Shown piece after piece: positions 58,301 to 64,000 of a DNA stretch of 64,000 bases. A program made the position numbers and the translations under genes. The first letter of the stretch is position 1. Every line of letters starts with the position of its first letter. The stretch lies in assembly GCF_901933205.1 (NCBI RefSeq), contig NC_044572.1, forward strand, positions 23,894,501-23,958,500, read 5' to 3'. The notes below the pieces were generated by a model. That model did not search any database. It saw only the letters and a program-made list of their open reading frames with translations, and had not been told where the DNA came from. The stretch comes from Camarhynchus parvulus (Eukaryota; Chordata; Aves; Passeriformes; Thraupidae).

Positions 58301-61177
58301 TGGTGATGTGAATACTATTTTTTATTGCTAGATCTGTTTTTCTGGGTTGTGCGCTACCGCTCCCTTGAATATTTCCATTTTGTATTGTACTGTTAACATG
58401 ACGACAATGGAACATGTGAGGAGATCGATTTTTGCAGTAAAGTACATCCCATGGCATGTCAAACACATACTGTGAACATGTCCTGAAAGTTACATCTGTG
58501 TGTGCCTAGAGCACTTTCTGTGTAAATAAGAGTAGACCTAGGTTCTCCCATAGGATGGAGTTCTCTTCTATTTGGTGCACTGCGTTGAGGCTTCATTGTG
58601 GAAACCCAGAGCACAGGGAATATTTCTCTGTCTGCTCTGGGGTGTCCTGACCCCCAGGGCAGCACTGACTTTGACCCTCATTCATGGAGAAAATTTCCTA
58701 GACTTCAAGATAGACTAGAATCCACAAAAGTGTGAAATAGATTATAGAGAGTAGTGTAGGTGTATCACTTGGTGAGAAATTTAGGTTTTGGGATTTTTAG
58801 TATGTTGCTGATGGAAGCAAGATGGAGGGCATAGGGTGTCATCCTGGGTTTCTTCTTCATGCTTTTCTTCTTCCTTCTTTTTCTTGGGTTTGGGTGGCAT
58901 TTTGTAATTGGGCAGAAAAGTCCACATTGCGGGCTCTGTGGGATCAGTTATTGGGTTAAAAGGGAAAATAATCTAGGTGTCAGTTCTTTATTGGTTAATT
59001 TTGTATTAAAGGACTTTGTAACAAGAGATTGTTGGCCATTTTGTGCCTTCTAATGAAAAGCTGCTGAACTCACAGTAATGAGGCTGTTTTATTGATAAGA
59101 AATAATGAACACCTGAGTCTGAACATGAACTACTGTCTCAAGTGCCTTCAATCCAGACCCAGAGAAACCAATACTTCATACTGGTTTGTTTCTCTGAGAA
59201 GGCAATTAATCAGTTTCCTTAAGAAGGTATGAAGTATGGCAGCTAATAGCAAGGTCCTGTGAAGTAAGGGGCATAAGGAGTTAGGAATGTCTTGGAGACT
59301 TGGCGGTGATCAGTGCTCATAATACAGGCTGAACGTGGTGGTAGCAGTGTAACAGGGATTGATTTACTTAGGGAAGAGTTTATTCCCCCAGAAAGCTTTA
59401 GTTCATAAAGATCAAGTCAAAGCACATGTTCCCTGCTGAAGACAGGATAAGAACCCAAATAATTTTTATTATGCTTGGCTTTTTTAATGCTCTTTCCAGA
59501 TTTCAGGAGCACATCTGATATAAGATTGCCTTCTCTTGGATTTGTTTTAAAGTTTGTTTTGCATCTTTCTAATAAGAACCTTTCTAGCAAAGTTGGGTTC
59601 TTTTTTTTCCTGGCTTGGCTGTAAAACCAGTGCAGCTCTGCAAAAGGATAGAAGTGGATTTATCTTCCCATACTTTGTTAATGTGCAGAACTATTGGAAT
59701 GCCTAAAGACTGCAACTTAAAATCAGGGCAGAAGATTATTTTAGTGTGCTGTATTCAGTTTCTTATTTACTGAAGAAAAATAGGTATAATGCATTCACTG
59801 CATGTCAGGCACATGCCATGTTGAGAAAGGCAGATATTTGTTTGAGAGGAATGAAGTTTCTGACAAAACAAAAATGTTATTTGTTACTGCATGCTTTTGC
59901 TTGCTTTTTTCCATTGTAGAGTGACTTGGTTTTGGCATTCATTTTATTACGAGTAAAGCACGTATTTTGAACTTGTCTGAAAATAATTTTGTTGCATTTT
60001 TATTCGAATCTCTCCCATATTGACCTCTTCTCAGTAAACAAAATGTCAAGGTTTTTCAGTATCTTCAGTACTTTTCATTTTTTCATTTGTCATTCTGTTT
60101 TCTTTAGCTAATTCAGGTTAGGACTAGCTATAGGAAATGGGCTGTTTTTCAATAGGATTTAAGCAGACTTGCTTCATTTTTTGTGGATTGATTGAGTTCT
60201 CAGCTCTTGTTGGTAGCTAAAAATATCAAATAGGAAGTAGTGAAACTGAACGCTTTCAAATCTGCTGATTACATATATGTGAAAACAGTGAGAAAATTCA
60301 GTTTCTGAAATGGAATAACGTTACATATAATTTATTAAGAACAAGGACACTTGGGAAGCATCCTGACCTGAAACTCAGACATGATTATGGCAAAACTAAT
60401 GTGTTACATAGTCATTAGTCCTTAGTACATGTTACTTTTTCCTGGAAAAGGTAGTCTTTTTATTTTAAAACAAATGTCTTTTTTTTTCCTCTACCAAAAT
60501 GAGGAGTTTTATAGGAAATTTATTTATATGAGGTGCATGCCTTTCTGTAATGCTTAATTGTACTTTGGGTTCTTCACTCTGGCAAGTGGATAAAGACTTT
60601 GCTTTTAATTTTAATGATTGCAAAGGAAGTATTTTTGATTTAGTTGGCAGTGTTTCCAGTGGGAGAAAGAGCATGAATCTCAACTAATTTCTTTTTGACG
60701 CATTATCAATGATTGGGAGGAGGGTAAATGAGTGAGTAAATTCTATAATTAGCTATATTATATTAATATTTCCTAGTGAAAGTGTACAAAAAAAGGTAAA
60801 GAGGCAAGATGGCAGGGGAAACTGATTTTACTTGGAATACCTGAACTCTTTTATGTGGCCATATTGTAATATTGCCAAGATCTGTGTTCGGTATTTTTGA
60901 GACAGAGATTGGAGGACAGGCTTACAAGCGTTCAGTACTGAAAAAGATGTATGTTAAAAGAAGATGGCTAAAAGATGATGGCAGATGACAAATTGAATTT
61001 TTACTGTTTGGTTTTGTGTTACTGCATTTCTTTCAGACAGCAATGGACCAGTTACATATGCACTTCACCCAAGCCATTCACAACACTGTGTTTCAAGTAG
61101 TCCTTGGATATGTGGAGCTGTGTGCAGGAAACACAGACACCAAGTTCCAGAAGTTACAGTACAAAGACCTCTGTACA
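31315..61177 (+). CDS. VPS50: VPS50 (CCDC132, syndetin), N-terminal part; gene runs off the right edge
   Basis: Twelve plus-strand exons join in phase to 942 nt (residues 1-314 of about 960). VPS50 is the subunit that distinguishes the EARP complex (VPS50-VPS51-VPS52-VPS53) from GARP. EARP tethers recycling endosomes and promotes return of receptors to the plasma membrane; it also functions in dense-core vesicle biology. The visible part covers the N-terminal leader, predicted coiled-coil segments (about residues 78-120 and 220-250) and most of the Vps54_N-type domain. From residue 88 to 314 it is nearly identical to human as I recall it (for example [56 protein letters not shown]), while residues 12-75 are more variable. 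All introns are GT-AG. The C-terminal half, including the DUF2451 region, lies outside the window. Confidence 0.96.
31457..31480 (+). repeat. (GGGA)n run with G-quadruplex potential
   Basis: GGGG followed by five AGGG units, that is six G-tracts of at least three with one-base loops, about 110 nt downstream of the VPS50 exon 1 donor. The G-rich strand is the coding strand, so it would also be present in the nascent RNA. Confidence 0.85.
32920..33085 (+). mobile_element. CR1 LINE 3'-end fragment
   Basis: Well-preserved sense CR1 tail: 'tgccccatccctggaagtgt', 'ctgatctagtggaaggtgtc', 'gcccatggcagggcttgg' and 'ttctaacccaaacc'. In VPS50 intron 1, sense orientation. Confidence 0.9.
33696..33764 (+). 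CDS. VPS50: VPS50 coding exon 2
   Basis: 69 nt, residues 12-34, starting GLRSPQES (human GLKSPQES) and ending NLRIPTK. Acceptor aaag and donor gtatga, phase 0 on both sides. Confidence 0.92.
35655..35812 (+). mobile_element. CR1 LINE 3'-end fragment
   Basis: Sense CR1 tail: 'ggttgcccagagaagttgtg', 'gccccatccctggcagtgtt', 'gagcaacctggtctagtg', 'gctggaactagataatc'. In VPS50 intron 2, sense. Confidence 0.9.
36475..36595. repeat. AT-rich low-complexity tract
   Basis: TA-dominated stretch with repeated 'tatatat' and 'ataatata' blocks directly upstream of the CR1 fragment. Likely decayed microsatellite sequence. Confidence 0.7.
36598..36815 (+). mobile_element. CR1 LINE 3'-end fragment
   Basis: Sense CR1 tail about 218 nt long: 'aaggttcttcacccaggggt', 'gagtactggaaagctctcca', 'ggagctggacttgatgatcc', ending near 'attctgtgattataag'. 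The frames at 36591-36850 are readings of this repeat. Confidence 0.9.
37073..37118 (+). repeat. Near-perfect inverted repeat (hairpin)
   Basis: Left arm ATCTGGAGATTACC (37073-37086) is the exact reverse complement of GGTAATCTCCAGAT (37105-37118). A G-T (G-U in RNA) pair and three G-C pairs extend the stem to 18 bp around a 10-nt loop. It sits in VPS50 intron 2 in unique-looking sequence. It could be a remnant of a small palindromic transposon or an RNA structure; no family was recognised. Confidence 0.85.
38987..39621. mobile_element. Solo LTR of an endogenous retrovirus (ERV1-like by target-site length)
   Basis: The 635-bp element starts TGTGAAAAATG and ends GCACTTTTCACA, so its termini are inverted (TG...CA). 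It is flanked by a 4-bp direct repeat 'agtg' (38983-38986 and 39622-39625). The interior, with a GGGTACCTTTTTCTGGG block, a hairpin (39156-39187) and a long AT-rich half, matches an LTR family I recognise from bird genomes. No gag, pol or env remains next to it, so it is a solo LTR. The frame at 39213-39467 is inside it and not a gene. Orientation is uncertain. Confidence 0.85.
39785..40095. promoter_or_regulatory. Orphan CpG island inside VPS50 intron 2
   Basis: A sharply bounded GC-rich block in an AT-rich intron, with about 20 CpG dinucleotides in 39961-40080 alone. It contains no recognisable exon, and the frames across it (39697-40259 plus, 39783-40010 minus) result from absence of stops in GC-rich DNA. 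It could be an alternative or non-coding promoter, a recombination-associated island, or the end of an inserted promoter segment. Confidence 0.6.
40133..40224 (+). repeat. Homopyrimidine minisatellite, 11-bp unit
   Basis: Four exact copies of CCTTTTCCTCT followed by degenerate copies and a further pyrimidine-only run. The plus strand is pyrimidine-only throughout, the kind of tract that can form triplex (H-DNA) structures. It begins about 40 bp after the CpG island. Confidence 0.9.
41485..41607 (+). CDS. VPS50: VPS50 coding exon 3
   Basis: 123 nt, residues 35-75: [18 protein letters not shown], then [20 protein letters not shown]. Human has [20 protein letters not shown]. Acceptor gtgcag and donor gtaagc, phase 0. 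Confidence 0.96.
41608..42207 (+). other. VPS50: VPS50 intron 3
   Basis: A 600-bp phase-0 intron, AT-rich, with no recognised element. Confidence 0.9.
42208..42279 (+). CDS. VPS50: VPS50 coding exon 4
   Basis: 72 nt, residues 76-99: [18 protein letters not shown] then KQQQAA, the start of the coiled-coil-like stretch. Acceptor tgtag and donor gtaagt, phase 0. Confidence 0.96.
42280..46708 (+). other. VPS50: VPS50 intron 4
   Basis: A 4.4 kb phase-0 intron with a solo LTR at 45749-46340. It contains a 180-codon minus-strand frame at 43015-43557 that I could not assign and regard as chance. Confidence 0.85.
45749..46340 (+). mobile_element. Solo LTR, ERVL-like family, longer copy
   Basis: A 592-bp element starting TGTTGTGATTTAACTC and ending CCAGCACA. 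It shares 'ggcaggcag', 'atcatgtgt', 'gtcagttggggtca', 'tttgtgcatccccagcc' and the 'ccaagccagcacac'-type end with the LTR at 57632-58114. It includes a purine-rich segment of about 125 nt that the other copy lacks. No clear target-site duplication was found. It is sense relative to VPS50 and has no internal retroviral sequence. Confidence 0.85.
46709..46762 (+). CDS. VPS50: VPS50 coding exon 5
   Basis: 54 nt, residues 100-117: [18 protein letters not shown], identical to human except the last residue. Acceptor tttaag and donor gtaaga, phase 0. Confidence 0.96.
47165..47295 (-). mobile_element. CR1 LINE 3'-end fragment
   Basis: Inverted CR1 tail on the plus strand: 'gaatcacagagtcacagaat', 'ttggaaagggcccactagg', 'atcatcaagtccaactcccc'. 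In VPS50 intron 5, antisense. Confidence 0.85.
49807..49844 (+). repeat. 17-bp tandem repeat over the intron 5 branch-point region
   Basis: TAAC-starting units at 49807 and 49824 are 17 bp each and differ at one base; a third TAAC follows at 49841. Each TAAC resembles the branch-point core, and the last lies about 18 nt before the exon 6 acceptor AG (49860-49861). Confidence 0.8.
49862..49932 (+). CDS. VPS50: VPS50 coding exon 6
   Basis: 71 nt, residues 118-140 plus two bases: [18 protein letters not shown] then CTNGR(R). It is identical to human except for a Ser/Thr change. Acceptor tctgtag and donor gtattt, exit phase 2. Confidence 0.96.
49933..50337 (+). other. VPS50: VPS50 intron 6
   Basis: A 405-bp phase-2 intron with no recognised element. 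Confidence 0.9.
50338..50455 (+). CDS. VPS50: VPS50 coding exon 7
   Basis: 118 nt completing residue 141 and encoding residues to 180: [20 protein letters not shown] followed by [19 protein letters not shown]. It is almost identical to human, part of the conserved Vps54_N-type domain. Acceptor ttgcag and donor gtatgt. Confidence 0.97.
50547..50582 (+). CDS. VPS50: VPS50 coding exon 8 (36 nt)
   Basis: A short exon encoding [12 protein letters not shown] (residues 181-192), identical to human. It lies 91 nt after exon 7 and is preceded by an extreme T tract (T8-G-T15) ending in the acceptor AG. Donor gtaagt, phase 0. Skipping it would keep the frame. Confidence 0.95.
50583..52978 (+). other. 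VPS50: VPS50 intron 8
   Basis: A 2.4 kb phase-0 intron. No repeat family was recognised. The minus-strand frame at 51484-51714 is not supported as coding. Confidence 0.85.
52979..53061 (+). CDS. VPS50: VPS50 coding exon 9
   Basis: 83 nt, residues 193-219 plus two bases: [18 protein letters not shown] then STFKHYSCI(S), identical to human. Acceptor cttaag and donor gtaggg, exit phase 2. Confidence 0.97.
53062..54626 (+). other. VPS50: VPS50 intron 9
   Basis: A 1.6 kb phase-2 intron. It contains a 17-base A run at 53584-53600 and several T runs near 54040-54060. No element with a recognised family. Confidence 0.85.
54627..54669 (+). CDS. VPS50: VPS50 coding exon 10 (43 nt)
   Basis: Completes Ser220 and encodes [14 protein letters not shown] (to residue 234), identical to human. 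Acceptor caatag and donor gtaaga. The segment is heptad-like and probably coiled coil. Confidence 0.96.
54670..57442 (+). other. VPS50: VPS50 intron 10
   Basis: A 2.8 kb phase-0 intron, AT-rich, with no recognised repeat family or exon. Confidence 0.85.
57443..57541 (+). CDS. VPS50: VPS50 coding exon 11
   Basis: 99 nt, residues 235-267: [19 protein letters not shown] then [14 protein letters not shown], identical to human. Acceptor tttatag and donor gttagt, phase 0. Confidence 0.97.
57632..58114 (+). mobile_element. Solo LTR, ERVL-like family, shorter copy
   Basis: A 483-bp element starting TGTTGTGGTTTAATCCCAG and ending CCAGCACA. It is flanked by a near-match 5-bp duplication (ctagt at 57627-57631, ctaat at 58115-58119); a 5-bp site is typical of ERVL. 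It is the same family as 45749-46340 but lacks an internal purine-rich segment of about 125 nt. It starts only 90 bp after VPS50 exon 11, in sense orientation. The frames at 57651-57972 are within it. Confidence 0.88.
58471..59178 (+). mobile_element. Solo LTR of a second endogenous retrovirus family (ends approximate)
   Basis: I recognise long blocks of a bird LTR family: 'gcacagggaatatttctctg', 'ggggtgtcctgacccccag', 'tagaatccacaaaagtgtga', 'gggtggcattttgtaattgg' and 'acaagagattgttggccatt'. A polyadenylation-like 'aataatgaacacctgag' lies near the end. Suggested ends are TG at 58471 and CA at 59178, but no target-site duplication was found, so the boundaries, especially the left one, are uncertain. 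No internal retroviral genes are present. Confidence 0.7.
61037..61177 (+). CDS. VPS50: VPS50 coding exon 12 (last in window)
   Basis: 141 nt, residues 268-314: [20 protein letters not shown], then [16 protein letters not shown] and [11 protein letters not shown], identical to human. Acceptor tttcag and donor gtatgt, phase 0. The next human residues (HVTPDSYIPCL) were not found before the window ends. Confidence 0.97.
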
Positions 61178-64000
61178 GTATGTAATTCTTGCATATATCT
61201 ATTGTTTTTAGTCTGAATTTTTTCACTGCTGTAGGTGTACCTTTTGTCAGTAGGGACTCATTTGTTAAGCCTATAGCTACTCTAGTTTCTTAATATAGCT
61301 TATGACTATTTGAGCTATTTGTTACTCATAACTTAAGGTTGATTTTGATTACACTAAATCTTAGCACCTTGGAGATTTTGTGCACTCCATCTAACAAAGA
61401 CCAACATTTCAAAATGTTTGTGTTTTCAGTATGATGTACTAGTTTGGAATAACTATTATCTTTGAACTTCATTCCAGTGCATTTAACTAGTTTTCACCAT
61501 TTCTCTTTATACTGCATTTCAGTAAGAATTCTTGTAAAGTTTCTAATTTAATTGGTGTCTTCCCATTATTCATGACTTTATATCATTCACTTTTCATTCT
61601 CAGATTTAATTTTGCACTTTTGATACCAGGATAAGGGACAGCTATAATATTGAGATGAGAAAGCCTGATGATAGGCAGATCATGGGCTGGGAATATACAT
61701 ATATTTTCCTCTACTGCAAATTTTAAATGCAGTTTCTTGCATATTTTGTAATGTTTTTAGAATGAAGATACAAATTTTTAATTCACTCTCTTAATTTTTT
61801 CACTTGGGATTTTACTGTTACACCCTGAGAAATTTTCTAAAATTTCAGTGATGGGGAAGAAGTATGTGAGATATTTTAGGTGGTTCTAATGTAGAATTAC
61901 CATTTGAAATTATGTTTCCGTCTTGAATGTTCTTTAGGATGTTTGTTTCAGTCACAGACAAAGCCCTCCTCATACTTCATCAACTTAAGGACCCACCCCA
62001 TCAGTTGCAATTTATTAAATTGAAATACAGTCACAAGGAGATTAAAGTTCATATTCTGATCCATTTTCTGTTCTTTCACTTATCTCCTGGGATCATGTAG
62101 CTACCACTAATAATCAACACATCTGCATTGTAAACCATTTCATTTTAAAGAAGTTCCTCTTTGACTTAAAAAGTTAACATTATCTAAGAGCCTTCGTATA
62201 AATAAAAGTGTGATAAGCAAAATAAATTTAGTGGGAATAATTGACTTAAGTATTCATGAATATGATGAGTAAGTTTCTGGATAGTTGGTATTTCCACTTC
62301 ACTGAGATGAATTCTAGTTGCAGAAAGCCAACAAACCCTGATCTTTTTCTCCAAACTGCAGTCCTTTCATCTTTCCGCTATAAGCCTTCAGAGTGTGGTT
62401 TTATTTTTGTTTCTTAGTTTCTAATGAACTTTTCTTCCAGGTTTTTCTTTTTTTTTTCTTTATGCTTCTGTATGTCTTTCAGTTTATTTCTCATTCCTTG
62501 CTAATACTAATGATACTAAGCCTGCTTATTTACACTTACAAACTACTACTGAGCTGCTTCTGACCAGTTCTAAAATCCAGATTCAGTGTTGCTGTTTATC
62601 CTTATACTTGAGTGTGTGGAAGAATCTTTCAGGTACTTGGAAATACCACATTTTGTAATACACAGAAAGAGGGTGGCTTTAACTGCATGGTTACAAAATT
62701 ATTACCTTATTGTTTCTGTTAGTCTTTACTTATGCAAAGCCTTAATGACATGATGCTTAAGTTAATGTGACCCTGCAATAGCTGGCATTCTGTATAAATG
62801 AAGGTGCTCAGATTTTGGGACTTTATTCTACTGTGAATATTGCTGCAATTGCATTGAAATTTACTTTTTAAATTTTCATTACTAGATTGGTAACCATTAG
62901 ATATTTAGGAACAGGGTGCAGATGGGAAATTTTGGTCTCTTACTATGCTGTTCAGTGTTGGTTGTTGCCTGTTGTAATGCATTTGTGGAATCAGGGTGCT
63001 GAATAAGATGAGCTGTTATAGCAATTCAATATCTAACTTCCTGTAGAAAAACCAGCAGGTTTTCATCCCTTGCACTCAGTTGTTGAGGAATAAATTGTTC
63101 AAGACTGAAAGATGAGCCCTCTTTTTCTTAGTTTAGTTCAAGTGAGAACCTTCTTCAGGCTGCCAATGCTGTTAAGCCAGGATGCCCTTAACATGTAAAG
63201 GGGTTATGGAGTACTTACTCTAATTAAGCAAGGGAAGTCATATAAAAATTGAAGTATTCCTTTTGAGGCAGGTATGCTGCTGTGTGCTCCTGAAAACCTG
63301 TCAAATTGAACTCATCTACCTGATTTCCATTGTACATGGGTAGTGGGGGACTACAGTGGCTTTTTTCTTTGGTTTGTTTGCATCTTTTTGGAAGTCAGAT
63401 ACTGGATATTATAATAATGTGAATCTTTTAAAAAAGAGTAATGTTTTCAAAAATTCTTAAGCATTTATGAAAGTTAGTGCCTGTCTACTCAGGGTCACTG
63501 ATTCATTGTTGAGTCTTTCTTTTCTTAGCAATATGCCATGCTTTTACATGTTTTCTCTTTTTGAATATTTCTGGAGCAGGGCAAAGCTTTGCTGCTTCAG
63601 TCTCAAGTTTTGATTTTCTTTATTCTAGTATAAGCTCAAAGAAATTAGGTTGTTTCCTTAGTTTAAATTGAATTACCATGGTATTTAGTAAGTAATCCTT
63701 TCTTCCTGTTCACCTGAAAGTCAGTATAGTGATTTGCACAGGAACTTTAGATTTTAGATACTACAAGCCCTGAAATACAGTAAGAATAACAATCCTGATA
63801 AGTTAGTAGAGAAAATTGCTCAATCAGCAAGTTTGTTATTTTTTTAACTACTACTTTAAAGCTCATTCAACCCAATGGAGTATTTGCCAGGAAGACTTCT
63901 CTGTAGCACTGCAGCACAAAACTCTGCGTCCTTGAACTGACACATGGGGTGGCTGCATCCCTCTGATAATGAGATGGCCTTACTTCTACATCTGTGTCAC
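61178..64000 (+). other. VPS50: VPS50 intron 12 (partial)
   Basis: At least 2.8 kb of intron reaching the right edge. No further VPS50 exon, repeat family or other gene was recognised in it. Confidence 0.8.

Larger units (their letters stand above)
57542..61036 (+). other. VPS50: VPS50 intron 11
   Basis: A 3.5 kb phase-0 intron. Two solo LTRs of different families lie in its first half (57632-58114 and about 58471-59178), about 360 bp apart. The remainder is unremarkable AT-rich sequence. Confidence 0.85.

Noticed and set aside
58859..59053. 64-codon plus-strand frame
   Set aside because: It lies inside the LTR at 58471-59178 and is not a retroviral protein.
1..64000. CRISPR arrays, tRNA or rRNA genes, bacterial operons
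   Set aside because: No regularly spaced repeats, cloverleaf-like genes or prokaryotic gene organisation were seen; the window is vertebrate nuclear DNA.

Overview
This is a window of vertebrate nuclear DNA, almost certainly from a bird and probably a songbird. The evidence is interrupted genes with GT-AG introns, many short decayed CR1 LINE fragments (the dominant avian retrotransposon), solo LTRs of families I recognise from bird genomes, AT-rich non-coding DNA and a sharp CpG island at a housekeeping promoter. There are no bacterial operons, CRISPR arrays or prokaryotic mobile elements.

Two genes lie head to head. HEPACAM2, an immunoglobulin-superfamily membrane protein, is on the minus strand. 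All nine coding exons could be assembled (28700 down to 8431; 1383 nt including the stop; 460 residues, against about 462 in human as I remember it). VPS50 (CCDC132, syndetin), a subunit of the EARP endosomal recycling tether, is on the plus strand. Its first twelve coding exons (31315 to 61177; 942 nt, residues 1-314 of roughly 960) are present and the gene runs off the right edge. This arrangement matches human 7q21, where HEPACAM2 and VPS50 are also divergent neighbours.

Layout: 1-8430 is the 3' flank of HEPACAM2, including an undefined 3' UTR and CR1 debris. 8431-28700 is HEPACAM2. 28701-31247 is the intergenic spacer. About 31130-31480 is the VPS50 CpG-island promoter, with ZNF143-like and YY1-like motifs and a short upstream ORF. 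31315-64000 is VPS50, with large introns carrying CR1 fragments, four solo LTRs, an orphan intronic CpG island and a homopyrimidine minisatellite.

The two proteins have no known shared pathway. HEPACAM2 is a surface/secretory-pathway adhesion-type protein and VPS50 acts in endosome-to-plasma-membrane recycling. I did not find an undescribed gene system. The most interesting points are the HEPACAM2 start, where the mammalian start codon is lost and the signal peptide appears to be read in a shifted frame, an ITSM-like motif in its tail, an orphan CpG island beside a solo LTR and a polypyrimidine minisatellite in VPS50 intron 2, a strong perfect-arm hairpin in the same intron, and a triplicated branch-point-like motif before VPS50 exon 6. 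Exon boundaries were read by eye from splice signals, phase and remembered human proteins, not from transcripts.
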